Source: Streptomyces tsukubensis
GTDB taxonomy: Bacteria; Actinomycetota; Actinomycetes; Streptomycetales; Streptomycetaceae
Assembly (NCBI RefSeq): GCF_003932715.1
Contig: NZ_CP020700.1
Span: 4,052,501 to 4,116,500 of the forward strand
Direction of reading: 5' to 3'
Length of the DNA: 64,000 nucleotides
This document shows, piece by piece, positions 1-9,931 of this stretch (positions are counted from its first letter, which is position 1; each line of letters starts with the position of its first letter). The notes below the pieces were generated by a model, which ran no database searches, was not told the DNA's origin, and saw only the letters and a list, made by a program, of their open reading frames with translations. Both the position numbers and the translations under genes were made by a program.

Positions 1-1
1 G

Positions 2-868
2 GCGTCGTACGACTGGGTGGCGCTGGGTGACTCGTACACCGCCGGGGTCATCCAGGCAGCCGGTGATGTCTTCGAGATCCCCCGGGACGGCTGCGAGCGG
101 ACCGACCAGTCCTATCCGCAGGTCATCGACCGGGACCTGTCTTCGCTTATCGAGCTGACCAATGTGAGTTGCGGCGCCGCCACCATCGAGGACATCACCT
201 TCCGGGCCCAGGAGCCGATCGGCCGTCATCTGCCGCCCTTCTCCGAGGACCCGGACTACCCCTTCCCGCCGGTGCCGCCCCAGTCCGAAGCGGTCGGGCC
301 CGGCACCGATGTGATCACCGTGGGCGCGGGCGGCAACACCCTCGACTTCGGCGGAATTCTCTCCAAGTGCCTGGAGCTGGGCTCGGGCAGCGGCGGCACG
401 GACACGCCGTGCAAGGACGAGCTGGCCGCCGGTATCCCCGCCAAGTTGACCAAGGTGGGCAAGGACTACAACGCGATGCTCGCCAAGCTCCACGAGAAGG
501 CCCCGCAGGCCAGGATCCTGGCCGTCGGCTACCCCACGATCATCCCCGCGGATACCTCCAAGTGCCGCTACAACGACGTGCACCAGTTCTTCTCCATCAC
601 CCAGGGCGATCTGGACTGGCTGCGCCGGGACGTCCTGGAGCCCCTGAACAAGACCATCGAGAAGTCGGTCGGCACCCAGGACAAGGCCGACTTCGTCGAC
701 CTCTACGCATCCTCCGCGAACCACAGCGTCTGCGATGCCCGCAAGTGGGTCGAGGGCATCCTCGACAGCGACGACCGGCCCGCCCTGGTGCACCCCAACG
801 CCGGGGGCCACCGCAACGCCGCCGACCAGGTGACCTCGGCGATCCTGAACGCCATCAGCCCGAGCTGA
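2..868 (+). CDS. SGNH/GDSL-family secreted hydrolase, 5' end cut by window edge
   Basis: The frame is open from base 2, so the start and any signal peptide lie outside the window; 288 residues remain. Block I of the SGNH fold is seen at once (ALGDSYTAG, nucleophile Ser near residue 11). A GAGGNTLDF segment near residue 110 fits the oxyanion-hole Asn block, and VHPNAGGH near residue 263 fits the C-terminal block with the catalytic His. Several Cys residues fit an exported enzyme with disulfides. Family members hydrolyse ester bonds outside the cell; the substrate cannot be told. The gene at 49120-50154 is a paralogue with the same block order and a visible signal peptide. A strong hairpin follows the stop. 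Confidence 0.88.
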   Translation, partial: ASYDWVALGDSYTAGVIQAAGDVFEIPRDGCERTDQSYPQVIDRDLSSLIELTNVSCGAATIEDITFRAQEPIGRHLPPFSEDPDYPFPPVPPQSEAVGPGTDVITVGAGGNTLDFGGILSKCLELGSGSGGTDTPCKDELAAGIPAKLTKVGKDYNAMLAKLHEKAPQARILAVGYPTIIPADTSKCRYNDVHQFFSITQGDLDWLRRDVLEPLNKTIEKSVGTQDKADFVDLYASSANHSVCDARKWVEGILDSDDRPALVHPNAGGHRNAADQVTSAILNAISPS

Positions 869-911
869 CCCGCACCGCGGCACCCCACCCCGGCCAGGGG
901 CCGGGGAACGG

Positions 912-957
912 CCAGGGGTCCCGTACGGCCGCTTTCGCGGTGGTACGGGACCCCTGG
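912..957. terminator. Bidirectional hairpin terminator between convergent genes
   Basis: A perfect 15-bp inverted repeat (912-926 with 943-957, arm CCAGGGGTCCCGTAC) sits between the hydrolase stop at 868 and the aspS stop at 980. The 16-base loop itself holds a CCGC/GCGG pairing. The position between convergent genes suggests it ends transcripts from both sides. Confidence 0.85.
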
Positions 958-979
958 TCCGGTTACTGCCCTGCTACGG

Positions 980-2761
980 CTACTCGGCCGCCTGCGACGG
1001 CTTCGCGACCGGCTTGCGGAGCTGGAGGTTCAGCTCCCGCAGCCGCGTCTCGTCCAGCTCCGTCGGCGCCCCCATCATCAGGTCCTGGGCGTTGCCGTTG
1101 AGCGGGAAGGCGATCGTCTCGCGGATGTTCGGCTCGTCGGCCAGAAGCATCACGATCCGGTCGATGCCCGGGGCGATACCGCCGTGCGGCGGGGCGCCGA
1201 GGCGGAAGGCGCGCAGCATGCCCGCGAACGCCTCCTCCGTGGTCTCCCGCTCGTAGCCGGCGATCTCGAAGGCCTTCAGCATGACCTCGGGCTCGTGGTT
1301 CCGGATCGCGCCGGACGACAGCTCGATGCCGTTGCAGACGATGTCGTACTGCCAGGCCAGGATGTCCAGCGGGTCCTTCTCCTCCAGGTCCTGCATACCG
1401 CCCTGCGGCATCGAGAAGGGGTTGTGGGAGAAGTCGATCTTTCCGGTCTCCTCGTCCTTCTCGTACATCGGGAAGTCGACGATCCAGCAGAAGCGGAAGA
1501 CGCCGTCCTCGAACTGGCCGGCCCGCTTGGCGGCCTCGACCCGGACCGCGCCCATGATCTTGGCGACCTCGTCGCTGTCACCGGCGCCGAAGAAGACGGC
1601 GTGCCCGGCGGCGAGGCCGAGGCGCTCGGTGAGGACCTTGACGTTCTCCTCGGTGAGGAACTTGGCGATCGGGCCGGACAGCGCACCGTCCTCGCCGACG
1701 CGGACCCAGGCCAGGCCCTTGGCGCCCTGCTCCACCGCGTACTCGCCGAGCTGGTCGAAGAACTTCCGCGGCTGGGCGGCGACGTCCGGCACCGGCAGCG
1801 CGCGCACGTGCTTGCCCGCGAAGGCCTTGAACTCCGAGCCCTCGAAGACGTCGGTGATGTCCACCAGCTCCAGCTTGGCGCGGAGGTCCGGCTTGTCGGA
1901 GCCGTACTTCAGCATCGCCTCGCGGAACGGGATCCGCGGGAACGGGGACGTGACATGGCGTCCGCCGCCGAACTCCTCGAAGATCTCCGTCATCAGCTTC
2001 TCGACCGGCTGGAAGACGTCCTCCTGCTCGACGAAGCTCATCTCCAGGTCGAGCTGGTAGAACTCGCCGGGGGAGCGGTCGGCGCGGGCGTCCTCGTCGC
2101 GGAAGCAGGGCGCGATCTGGAAGTACCGGTCGAAGCCGGAGATCATCAGCAGCTGCTTGAACTGCTGCGGGGCCTGCGGCAGCGCGTAGAACTTGCCGGG
2201 GTTCAGCCGGGACGGGACGACGAAGTCGCGGGCGCCCTCGGGGGAGGTCGCGGCGAGGATCGGGGTCGCCATCTCGTTGAAGCCGAGCGCCGTCATCTTG
2301 TGGCGGATGGCCGAGATCACGGCCGTACGCAGCATGATGTTGCGGTGCATGCGCTCACGGCGCAGGTCCAGGAAGCGGTACTCCAGCCGCCGCTCCTCGT
2401 TGACCCCGTCCTCCGCGTTGATCGTGAAGGGGATCTGGGCGGCGGCGCCCAGCACCTCGACCGCGGAGACCTCGACCTCGACCTCGCCGGTGGCCAGCTC
2501 GGGGTTGATGTTGTCGGTGCCCCGGCTGACGACCTTGCCGTCGATCCGGACGACGGTCTCCTTGGTGAGGTGGCTCAGCGCCTCGTTCGCCGCGGTGCCG
2601 GGGCGGGCCACGAGCTGGGTGATGCCGTAGTGGTCGCGGAGGTCGATGAAGAGGATGCCGCCCAGGTCTCGGCGATTGTGCAGCCAGCCGCTCAGCCGGA
2701 CGTCCGTGGAGACGTCAGAGGCGCGGAGCTCGCCGCAGGTGTGGGACCTGTACCGATGCAT
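980..2761 (-). CDS. aspS: Aspartyl-tRNA synthetase
   Basis: Class II aminoacyl-tRNA synthetase that charges tRNA-Asp with aspartate in the cytosol. The 593-residue length is normal for the bacterial type. In order: an N-terminal OB-fold anticodon-binding domain (~1-110), the class II core with motif 2 around [19 protein letters not shown] (~225), the bacterial GAD insertion (~290-410), and motif 3 around [14 protein letters not shown] (~535-550). The ATG at 2761 begins [16 protein letters not shown], the usual N-terminus. Whether the enzyme also mischarges tRNA-Asn (non-discriminating type) cannot be decided from the sequence. Confidence 0.98.
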   Translation of the reverse strand: MHRYRSHTCGELRASDVSTDVRLSGWLHNRRDLGGILFIDLRDHYGITQLVARPGTAANEALSHLTKETVVRIDGKVVSRGTDNINPELATGEVEVEVSAVEVLGAAAQIPFTINAEDGVNEERRLEYRFLDLRRERMHRNIMLRTAVISAIRHKMTALGFNEMATPILAATSPEGARDFVVPSRLNPGKFYALPQAPQQFKQLLMISGFDRYFQIAPCFRDEDARADRSPGEFYQLDLEMSFVEQEDVFQPVEKLMTEIFEEFGGGRHVTSPFPRIPFREAMLKYGSDKPDLRAKLELVDITDVFEGSEFKAFAGKHVRALPVPDVAAQPRKFFDQLGEYAVEQGAKGLAWVRVGEDGALSGPIAKFLTEENVKVLTERLGLAAGHAVFFGAGDSDEVAKIMGAVRVEAAKRAGQFEDGVFRFCWIVDFPMYEKDEETGKIDFSHNPFSMPQGGMQDLEEKDPLDILAWQYDIVCNGIELSSGAIRNHEPEVMLKAFEIAGYERETTEEAFAGMLRAFRLGAPPHGGIAPGIDRIVMLLADEPNIRETIAFPLNGNAQDLMMGAPTELDETRLRELNLQLRKPVAKPSQAAE

Positions 2762-3045
2762 CGTCGTTCATCCAGTCTTGTGGTGGTCGGGGCGGGTCGC
2801 GCCGGGTCCGTAGGGCCGTGGCCGGTCGCGGGGCCGGGCCGGTTGCCTGGTGCCGCCGGACCGTGGTGCGAGACCCCGTACCTGAGCACGGGGCTCTAAA
2901 GAGGTTACCGCCCGCCCCTCCCGTCCCCCATCGGCTTATACCTCCCGGCGTCCGCCGCGGACCGTGCGCCCGGCGCACTCCCGGGCCCGCGCTCCGCCTC
3001 GTACCCCGGGGGTCGGTGGACACCGGATCGGAATAAAGTGAGCAA
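2762..3045. promoter_or_regulatory. Divergent intergenic region of aspS and the SpoIIE-type phosphatase
   Basis: This spacer of 284 bases must hold both promoters. A hairpin with a four-GC core (CCCCGT 2874-2879 with ACGGGG 2888-2893, outer GAG 2870-2872 with CTC 2894-2896) would lie in the aspS 5' untranslated region. No T-box core could be recognised around it, so it is only a candidate structure. On the + strand AGTGAG just before the ATG at 3046 is a weak ribosome-binding site. Confidence 0.4.
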
Positions 3046-5139
3046 ATGCGCACTGAGGACGTCCTGGCCGCCATCGCGACCGGCCTGTGGCGATGGGACA
3101 ACGCGGGCGGGACCGTCACTCTCGACGCGGAGGCCGCCCGGCTGCTGGGACTGCCGGGGGAGCCGGGCCCTTCCTCCTCGTATCCGGAGAACGCCGTCCG
3201 CGCCCGGATCCACCCCGTCGACTGGAACGAGATCAACGGCGTCGTCTCCCTCGCCATCGCGGAGGGCACGGTCGCGGAGGGCCGGCTGCGGGTCGTCGAC
3301 ACCGAGGGCCGGGTGGTGCGGACCGTACGCAGCCGCTCCAAGCCCGTCGCACTCGACGGCGGCTTCGAGATGATCGGCATGCTCCAGGAGGTTGCCGAAC
3401 CCGCCGAGGGCACCGCGGCGAAGTCCCCCATCACCGGTGACTGGCGCCGCTCCCGGGAGGCGTTCCTGCTGGACGCGGGCCGCGCCCTGGCCGAGGCCCG
3501 GTCCACCGCCGAGGTGCTGCGGGTCGCCGCGTCGCTGTCCATGCCGGGGTTCTCGCCGGACGGGCTCGCGGTCTTCGGCGCCGCCGGGGAACGGCTGACG
3601 ATCATCGGCCACCACGGGCACCAGAGTGCCGGGGGCGACCCCTTCTCCGATATGCGGCTCGATACCGACCATCCGGCGGCCGAGGTGGTCCGCACCGGCC
3701 GCGCGGTCTATCTGCCCAGCCCCGACGACTACGCCCGCCGCTACCCCACGAGCTGGCCGCTCGCCCAGAAGCTGGGCCGCCGCTCCTGGGCGTACCTTCC
3801 GCTGATCGTCGCCGGGCGCACGATGGGCGCCTGGATGGCCGCGTACCGGCACCAGGTCGTCTTCACACCCGACGAGCGGTCGGTGCTGACGACCGTGGCC
3901 CGGATGCTGGCCCAGGCGCTGACCCGGGCGGGGGTCGCGGAGACCGAGCGCGAGCTGTCCGAAGGCCTCCAGCGGTCGATGATGCCGGTCATCGGCCCGG
4001 CGATCCCGGGCACCGCGGTGGCCGCGCGGTACGTCCCCACCGGCGGCGGGCTCCAGGTCGGCGGCGACTGGTACGACATGATCCCGCTGCCGTCGGGCCG
4101 GATCGCGCTCGTCATCGGAGATGTCCAGGGCCACGATGTGCGGGCCGCCGGACTGATGGGCCAGCTCCGGATCGCACTGCGGGCGTACGCCTCCGAGGGC
4201 CACCGCCCGGACGCGGTCCTCTCCCGCGCCTCCCGCTTTCTGCACGGCATCACCGAGGCGTCCGGATCCTCCGACTCCGGATCGCGCTTCGCGACCTGTC
4301 TGTATCTGGAGTACGACCCGGCCAACGGCTGTGCCGAGATCGCCCGCGCCGGGCATCCGGAGCCCGCGGTGCGGATGGCCGACGGCACGGTCATCATCCG
4401 CCCCACGGAGGGCGGGCTGCCGCTCGGTATCGACCCGGACTCGGACTATCCGACGACCCGGCTGGAACTGGCGCCCGGCGAGACGATGATGATCTGCACC
4501 GACGGCCTCCTGGAGACCGGCGGCCACGACCTGGACACCGGCTGGGCCCGCCTCCGCGAGGTCCTGGAACGCCACCCGTCGACCGGCTCCCTGGAGGAGC
4601 TGGCCGACTCTTTGGTGTCCGCGGTGCACGGGCCCGTATCGCACTACACGGTCGGCCCCCTCGCTGACCGCCGCGAGGACGATGTGGCGCTGGTCCTGCT
4701 CTCCCGCGAGGGCGAGCCCGGCCCGGCCGAAGAGGCCCCGCGGCGTACCGTGATGACGATCGCCCAGGCCGAACCCGAACGCATCGCCGTCGCCCGGCAG
4801 ACCGTCCGCGAACTGCTCCACGACTGGGCGGACCCGGAGCAGGTCGACGCGGCGGTGCTGATGGTCTCCGAGATGGTGACCAATGTGCTGGTCCACACGG
4901 ACGGCAACGCGCTGCTGACGGCACAGATCGCCACCGCGACGCCCGCCCCCCGGGTCCTGCGGGTGGAGGTCGCCGACGCGAGCGACGAACTCCCCCACAA
5001 GCGCCGCCCCGGCGAACTGGCCTCCTCGGGCCGCGGTCTGGTGCTGATGGAGATGCTGGCGGACGCGTGGGGGGTGGACCCGCGGGGCGAGGGCAAGTGC
5101 ATCTGGTTCGAGCTGCACGAGTCGGAGCGGAAGGGGTAA
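3046..5139 (+). CDS. SpoIIE-family PP2C phosphatase with PAS-like, GAF and anti-sigma ATPase domains
   Basis: A 697-residue signalling protein. Order: PAS-like N-terminus (~1-110, with a DWNEI segment typical of PAS_3), GAF-like sensor (~140-295), PPM/SpoIIE serine phosphatase (~310-560) and a C-terminal HATPase_c of the RsbW/SpoIIAB kind (~565-697). Metal-binding phosphatase motifs are intact: GGDWYD (~340), GDVQGHD (~357), CTDGLLE (~485) and EDDVALVLL (~545). The ATPase keeps its N box (SEMVTNVLVHTDG, ~605) and G box (SSGRGLVLMEMLADAWGV, ~660). Such fusions typically dephosphorylate anti-anti-sigma factors and bind sigma or anti-sigma partners; the partner is not nearby. A decayed copy of two parts of a gene of this kind lies at 13519-13651. 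Confidence 0.93.
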   Translation: MRTEDVLAAIATGLWRWDNAGGTVTLDAEAARLLGLPGEPGPSSSYPENAVRARIHPVDWNEINGVVSLAIAEGTVAEGRLRVVDTEGRVVRTVRSRSKPVALDGGFEMIGMLQEVAEPAEGTAAKSPITGDWRRSREAFLLDAGRALAEARSTAEVLRVAASLSMPGFSPDGLAVFGAAGERLTIIGHHGHQSAGGDPFSDMRLDTDHPAAEVVRTGRAVYLPSPDDYARRYPTSWPLAQKLGRRSWAYLPLIVAGRTMGAWMAAYRHQVVFTPDERSVLTTVARMLAQALTRAGVAETERELSEGLQRSMMPVIGPAIPGTAVAARYVPTGGGLQVGGDWYDMIPLPSGRIALVIGDVQGHDVRAAGLMGQLRIALRAYASEGHRPDAVLSRASRFLHGITEASGSSDSGSRFATCLYLEYDPANGCAEIARAGHPEPAVRMADGTVIIRPTEGGLPLGIDPDSDYPTTRLELAPGETMMICTDGLLETGGHDLDTGWARLREVLERHPSTGSLEELADSLVSAVHGPVSHYTVGPLADRREDDVALVLLSREGEPGPAEEAPRRTVMTIAQAEPERIAVARQTVRELLHDWADPEQVDAAVLMVSEMVTNVLVHTDGNALLTAQIATATPAPRVLRVEVADASDELPHKRRPGELASSGRGLVLMEMLADAWGVDPRGEGKCIWFELHESERKG

Positions 5140-5265
5140 GCCGGAGAAGGCTACGCTCGGCGGACGTACCCCCGGGTGCCGTCGATCGCCTGGTCTTCGC
5201 CGGGCGCGGACGCCCTTCCACGATCTGCCCTCCCGGAGCGGGGGCGATTCAGGCACACTCGGGCG

Positions 5266-5973
5266 ATGGACTTCGGGGCGGGGATCGACGAGATCTGCTG
5301 GGCCGGCGGGGCTCTCCGGGCTGCGGTGGGGCGTACGGCCGAGGGGCTCGGGCTTGTCCTGCCGGAGCCGGACAGGGAGTCGGGTCGCCTCGCGGAGTAC
5401 GCCGACAGGGCGAGAGGCCGGCGCGCGATGGTGTATCCGCCCGGCAACAGGTGCCGGACCTTCCAGGTGAGCCTCGACGACAACGGCACGCGCATGGCCT
5501 ACGGAAAGACCGCGGATCTGGCCGAGGCGGTCAGGGCGACGGCGGCGTGGACGGGCGGCGCGGGACTTGAGGAGACCAGGGCGCAGACCCCGTTCGTCCG
5601 GTTCAGGCCCTGGGCCCTCGTCCACGAGCGGGAGCCTTTCGGTGCCGTCGAGTTGACGTGGCAGGCCAAACTCGACCGCATCCACATGCCACCGAACGAT
5701 CGGCACCTGCGCCCCCACGCGCTGCTGGCGGCGGCGTACGCCCGGCCGGTGCTTCGCCGGTTGATGCCGGTCAACAGCCACTTCAACCTCTGGTTTTCCA
5801 CCAGGGTCGAGGAGTCCTGGAAGGCGAGGGTCGGGCCGGTCGTCTGCCCGTACGACGAGGGTTTCTACGGGGTGCAAAGCAAAGGCGAGCGGATTGCGCG
5901 CACCGAGACGCCCGAGGAAGCCGTCGCCCTCCTGGTGGCCGCACTCCCAGAGGGCCTCGGGCCCGCGAGCTGA
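5266..5973 (+). CDS. DUF6193-like protein
   Basis: A 235-residue protein beginning MDFGAGIDEICWAGG. The middle has VYPPGNRCRTFQVSLDDN and KTADLAEAVRATAAWTGG, followed by tryptophan- and proline-rich stretches and an ending EEAVALLVAALPEGLGPAS. The pattern of AAYARPVLRRLMP, SHFNLWFS and a final A-x-LPEG-x-GPA matches my memory of the actinobacterial DUF6193 (natural product biosynthesis associated) family; its biochemical role is unknown. ATG 5266 was chosen over an in-frame start 30 codons upstream because the extra residues look unrelated to the family. No strong ribosome-binding site precedes it, so it may be leaderless. Confidence 0.72.
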   Translation: MDFGAGIDEICWAGGALRAAVGRTAEGLGLVLPEPDRESGRLAEYADRARGRRAMVYPPGNRCRTFQVSLDDNGTRMAYGKTADLAEAVRATAAWTGGAGLEETRAQTPFVRFRPWALVHEREPFGAVELTWQAKLDRIHMPPNDRHLRPHALLAAAYARPVLRRLMPVNSHFNLWFSTRVEESWKARVGPVVCPYDEGFYGVQSKGERIARTETPEEAVALLVAALPEGLGPAS

Positions 5974-6041
5974 GGCGGCGAAGAGGACCGAGGACGGTGC
6001 GCGGGGCAGCCGGGTGCGCCCGGCGGACGTACCCTCGGGGT

Positions 6042-7256
6042 ATGGCTGTTGAGCACCTCGGTGACCGGCTGGCCCGCCTGCGGCGGACGGCCGGTCTCAC
6101 TCAGGAGGGACTCGCGGAGAGGGCCGGTGTCTCCGCCGATGTCGTCCGCAAGCTCGAACAACGACGCAAGCACAGCGCCCGGTTGCCCACCCTGCACGCG
6201 CTCGCGCACGGGCTCGGAGTGGAGCTGGCCGGCCTGCTCGGAGACCCGCCGGGGGTGCCGTCGACCGGCGCGGCGGACCCCCCGCAACTGGTCGCTGTCC
6301 GACGGGCCGTCATGCCGCCGCTGTTCGCCGTCCCCCGCGAACCGGAGGGCGCCGAAACGCTCTCCCTGCCCCTGCTCCGCCGGGAGATCGCCGCCGGGTG
6401 GACGCTCTACCACGATGCGGAGTTCGGCCGCCTCATGGACGTGCTGCCGGGCATCGTGAACGACGCCTGGTTCGCGGCGTCCGTGGGCAGTGCCGAGGAC
6501 CGCGCGCGGGGACAGGCCGCGCTGGGCAAGGCGCTCCAGCTCGCGGGTCATCTCGCGATCCGGCTGGGCAAGACGGATCTGGCGCTCTCCGCGCTCGAAC
6601 GGGCCATGGACGCGGCCCGCGACTCGGGCGATCCGCTGCTCGCCCCGATGATCAGCAACTCCGTCGCCTGGAACTACCAGCGGCAGAACCGCCTGGACGA
6701 CGCCGAACACCTCGCGGTCCACGCCGCCGACGCCGCGGAACGGGCCGGGGGCGACACGGCCGAAGGGGTCCGGGTGTGGGGCGGCCTGGTGATGTCCGCC
6801 GCCACCAGCGCGGCCCGGCGCGGCGACTACGACACCGCGAACCGGATGATGCTCGACGCCGAGACCGCGACCCGGCGGCTCGCCGCGCTGCCCTCGTCCG
6901 ACGACGGCAGGATGGTCTCCGTCTTCAACCGCTCGTCGGTACGGATCGAACGGGTCCGCCTCGCCGTCCAGCACGCGCGCCCGGCGGAGGCGCTGGCCCT
7001 GGCCAAGGGGATCCGCCTCAGCCCCGGCACCCCCGTCTCGTGGCGCACTTGGCTGCTCCTCGACATCGCCCGCGCCCAGGTCGACCTGGGCAACCCCGAA
7101 GGCGCGGTCGCCACCCTGGAGAAACTGCACAGGATCGCCCCTGCATGGATGCGGCACCACACCCTGGCGGTGGCGATCGTGAACGACCTCGGGGCGGGCC
7201 CGAGACACCCGCCGGGCCTGCGGCGCCTCGCTGAGTTGCTGGGTCCGGCGATCTAG
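6042..7256 (+). CDS. XRE-family regulator with TPR-like C-terminal region
   Basis: A 404-residue protein: N-terminal helix-turn-helix (LGDRLARLRRTAGLTQEGLAERAGVSADVV, residues ~5-34), a linker with LYHDAEFGRLMDVLPGIVND, then alpha-helical repeats rich in Ala/Leu (~130-400) that read as TPR-like. Regulators of this build control development or secondary metabolism genes in streptomycetes. The start is the ATG that begins MAVEHLGDRL; longer open frame upstream lies over the previous gene and looks spurious. It shares the LYHxAExGxLxDxLPG block with the regulator at 9932-11173. It is convergent with the regulator at 7293-8474 with only 36 bases between. Confidence 0.85.
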   Translation: MAVEHLGDRLARLRRTAGLTQEGLAERAGVSADVVRKLEQRRKHSARLPTLHALAHGLGVELAGLLGDPPGVPSTGAADPPQLVAVRRAVMPPLFAVPREPEGAETLSLPLLRREIAAGWTLYHDAEFGRLMDVLPGIVNDAWFAASVGSAEDRARGQAALGKALQLAGHLAIRLGKTDLALSALERAMDAARDSGDPLLAPMISNSVAWNYQRQNRLDDAEHLAVHAADAAERAGGDTAEGVRVWGGLVMSAATSAARRGDYDTANRMMLDAETATRRLAALPSSDDGRMVSVFNRSSVRIERVRLAVQHARPAEALALAKGIRLSPGTPVSWRTWLLLDIARAQVDLGNPEGAVATLEKLHRIAPAWMRHHTLAVAIVNDLGAGPRHPPGLRRLAELLGPAI

Positions 7257-7292
7257 CGCCGCCGCCGGGCGGATGGTGAGGGTACGACCCGG

Positions 7293-8474
7293 TCAGAGCG
7301 TGACACCGGACAGTTTCGCCAGCTTGAGCAGCTGCGGATTGCTGCGGCGGTGCAAGGACGCCACTACCCGGAGTACCTCTCGCCCCATCGGGTTCAGCTT
7401 TGCCATCTGAGGGGCCGCGCCATAGGCGGCGGCGAGGCTCTCCAGTGCCCCGTCACGGTCACCGACATCCACTTGGGCCCGGGCGATGTTGATGCGGGTG
7501 GCGGCGGTACGTGTGGGGGTCAGGCCGGCCAGAACGGGGTCGATGCCGTCGGCGAGGGACAGCGCCTCGCGTGGCGTACCCAGATCCAAGCGGGTGGCCA
7601 GCACATGAGTCGCCGTGTTCATCGAGCCGAACAGCATGGCGGAGCGGTTCCACTCCGTCCCCAGCTCCTCCGAGACCCGCCGGGCGGAAGAGATATGACG
7701 CTCCGCCTCCCGCCTGCCCTCCTGCTTGTCGGCCAGCCGTCCGGCCAGCGTCATGCCGCGCAGATTGAGAACACCGACGGCGAAAGCGCGCTCCTGCCCC
7801 GACAGCCCTGCTTCCGCGTCGGCCACGGCCCGGTCGACCAGGGCCAGCCCGCCCTCGTAGTCCCCGCCGTTCAGATACGCCCCGGCCCGGTCCCGCGCTG
7901 CGATGGCGACGCCGAGCGGGGTCGCCTTCTGTTCGACGGCCCACCGCTGGCGGGTGACGGCCAGTTCCGCCATGTCCATCCAGCGGTGGCGGGCGGCGAC
8001 CCAGTAGACGGCGCTGTAGACCTCGGCCAGGGCCATCCAGCCCTGTGCGGAGTTCGCCCCGTACGCATGGGTCGTCGCGTCCCGGAGCAGTCCGGGCAGC
8101 AGTCGCATCAGCGCACGGACCTCGAAGCCGTCGCGGTACTGCCCGACCTGTTCCAGGCGGGCGCCGATATGCGCCTCGGCCACCGTGTTCCGGCCCGGGA
8201 CGTCGTAGTCCCGCAACGCTGAACGCAGGGCGGACAGGGATTCCTCGTCGTCCTGCTGAACGCGGACCTTCCCCAGCACTTCGGCCACGGTCAGACCCAT
8301 GGCTTTGGCCACTGCGGCGGCGGTCGCATGGGTGAGGGCACGGTCCCCCACCTCCACCTTCGACAGTAAGGAGACGGAGACATTGGCTTTGTGGGCCAGC
8401 CTGATCCGAGACCAACCACGCTCCTCCCGGAGCGCGGCCACATTCGCTCCAGGTGGCCGTTCACTGGTGCCCAT
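7293..8474 (-). CDS. XRE-family regulator with TPR-like region (paralogue of 44202-45386)
   Basis: A 393-residue regulator. The helix-turn-helix covers ~10-62 (ANVAALREERGWSRIRLAHK, then SVSLLSKVEVGDRALT), and TPR-like helices fill the rest. It is clearly paralogous to the protein of 44202-45386: both share MVSQAYSAVYW/LAEVYSAVYW, AARHRWM, a HISSARR/HIQRAW region and the ending RRSNPQLLKLAKL / KRSNPRLTKLARM. ATG 8474 (MGTSERPPG) aligns with the paralogue's start; an ATG 13 codons upstream is possible. A TTA codon lies at 8367-8369 within the helix-turn-helix, so translation may depend on the bldA tRNA. It is divergent from the regulator at 8729. Confidence 0.86.
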   Translation of the reverse strand: MGTSERPPGANVAALREERGWSRIRLAHKANVSVSLLSKVEVGDRALTHATAAAVAKAMGLTVAEVLGKVRVQQDDEESLSALRSALRDYDVPGRNTVAEAHIGARLEQVGQYRDGFEVRALMRLLPGLLRDATTHAYGANSAQGWMALAEVYSAVYWVAARHRWMDMAELAVTRQRWAVEQKATPLGVAIAARDRAGAYLNGGDYEGGLALVDRAVADAEAGLSGQERAFAVGVLNLRGMTLAGRLADKQEGRREAERHISSARRVSEELGTEWNRSAMLFGSMNTATHVLATRLDLGTPREALSLADGIDPVLAGLTPTRTAATRINIARAQVDVGDRDGALESLAAAYGAAPQMAKLNPMGREVLRVVASLHRRSNPQLLKLAKLSGVTL

Positions 8475-8728
8475 AGGAAGCAGCCTGCCCTGAATGACTC
8501 TTGTTGGACCCATGGGCCGCAGCCCTTTGCCGCACGAGACCGCGCTGATCCCGGACAGGCGCCAGTTGCCCCGGGGAAGCGGATCTCCTTGTTCGCGTGT
8601 CCTTCGTTTGTGTGACTACTGTGGCGCGCGAGAGGCATACGTGGCTCGGTTCGGAGGTTCCGCCTGATGTGAGCCCGGTTTGCCGCAAGGACCGTGTCTG
8701 GGCGGGTGTGTATGCGAGCGGCCTGGTG
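8475..8728. promoter_or_regulatory. Divergent promoter region between two XRE regulators
   Basis: A spacer of 254 bases shared by the starts at 8474 (-) and 8729 (+). It must hold both promoters and probably autoregulatory sites. I see no repeat strong enough to call an operator, and the GTGCAC repeats present at the paralogous locus (45446-45465) are absent here. Confidence 0.45.
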
Positions 8729-9847
8729 ATGAGCGGACAGGACGAGTTGCCTGCCGGTATCCCGATCGGGGGCCGCCTGGCCCTCTGGCGTACACGACGA
8801 GGTCTGACCCGGAGCGAGCTTGCCGACCGTGCCGGGATACCGGCCGTACACATCGAGCAGTGGGAGAGCGGCGCGGACTGGGTGGACCGACACGGTCCGC
8901 TGGCCGCTCTTGCAGCAGCCTTGAGGTTGGATCCCGGCCTGCTGACCGGGCAGCCGTATCCGGCCGTGGGAAGCAAGCACGCATCCGTCCGGGCCGTGGC
9001 CTTCCAACTGCGGCGGCAGCTCTTCCAACGACAGGCCACCGACGACGGGCCCGAACCGGACGGCGATTTCGCGCACCGCGTCCGGGTTGCAGTGACCGCC
9101 GAAGAGGCCGGGGACGAGTACCTGCTCGCCCGCGGGCTGCCTGGGCTGATCCGGGCAGCCGACCGGACGGCGGCGAATGCCCCTGGTTCTCGGACCGACG
9201 ACCTATGGGTACGAGCCCAAGTTCTTGCTGCGGGCCTGCTCAGGCGCCTGGGGTATCGGGACCTGGCAGGGATTTTTCTGCACCGAGCCCGCTCCGCCGG
9301 GGCTGAGGCAGGGCTTGTTGTCGCCGAAGAGATAAGGCTGTTGATCGACCTGGGTCTGCCGGAGCCCGCGTTGGCTCGTGCGGACCGGGCCGGGGACGTC
9401 GGGAGTTACGCCGAGCTCACGACCCTGACAGCCTTTGCCGAGGCCATGGCCGGACGTTCGCTGAGGGCAGCGCAGTTGCTGTCCGAGGCTGCCCGGCGGG
9501 CCGAGGACGAACGGTCCATCGCAACCACGACGGCGGCCCGCGCCGTGGTTGCCCTCGAATACGGGGCCCCCGAGGAGGCGGCCGAGCATGCCCGGGCAGT
9601 GGACCTGTCGGCGCTGCGCCCCTCGGAGCGTGTTCACTTGCTGCGGGCCGCGTCGGCTGCCGCGGCTCGCCTAGGGGACATCGGCTCGGCAATCGCGGCC
9701 TTGGCCGAGGCGGACGCAGCCACACCGCTGAGGTTCCGGCTCGACCCTTTCGCCCGGGAACTCGTTGTCGCTCTCTCCACCCGCACCGGTGGTGGGGACC
9801 GGCACGATGCGCTGCGGGTTCTGACCGAGCGGATCGGCCTGAGCTGA
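8729..9847 (+). CDS. Helix-turn-helix regulator with alpha-helical repeat region
   Basis: A 372-residue protein starting MSGQDELPAGIPIGGRLALW. The N-terminal XRE-type helix-turn-helix (RLALWRTRRGLTRSELADRA, then IPAVHIEQWESG) is followed by long Ala/Leu-rich helices that resemble TPR-like repeats. ATG 8729 (or the GTG just before it) was chosen because residues encoded further upstream look unrelated. Third of four clustered regulators of this general design. The target is unknown; autoregulation through the spacer shared with the regulator at 7293-8474 is an inference. Confidence 0.8.
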   Translation: MSGQDELPAGIPIGGRLALWRTRRGLTRSELADRAGIPAVHIEQWESGADWVDRHGPLAALAAALRLDPGLLTGQPYPAVGSKHASVRAVAFQLRRQLFQRQATDDGPEPDGDFAHRVRVAVTAEEAGDEYLLARGLPGLIRAADRTAANAPGSRTDDLWVRAQVLAAGLLRRLGYRDLAGIFLHRARSAGAEAGLVVAEEIRLLIDLGLPEPALARADRAGDVGSYAELTTLTAFAEAMAGRSLRAAQLLSEAARRAEDERSIATTTAARAVVALEYGAPEEAAEHARAVDLSALRPSERVHLLRAASAAAARLGDIGSAIAALAEADAATPLRFRLDPFARELVVALSTRTGGGDRHDALRVLTERIGLS

Positions 9848-9931
9848 ATCCGTCGCTTGGGCCATCAAGCCCGGGATGTCACCGTTCCGCCCTACGCTGG
9901 GGTCGAGTCCATCACGAGGGGTGGGGTGGTC

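Noticed and set aside
2870..2896. T-box riboswitch upstream of aspS
   Set aside because: A hairpin is present, but no T-box core or specifier loop could be recognised, and actinobacterial T-boxes mostly serve ileS.
1184..2899. Long open frame antisense to aspS
   Set aside because: It is an antisense shadow caused by GC-rich third positions; the aspS product has full family motifs on the other strand.
2905..5877. 990-codon open frame on the minus strand over the SpoIIE phosphatase gene
   Set aside because: Composition is Arg/Gly/Pro-rich without domains, and the + strand gene has complete phosphatase and ATPase motifs.
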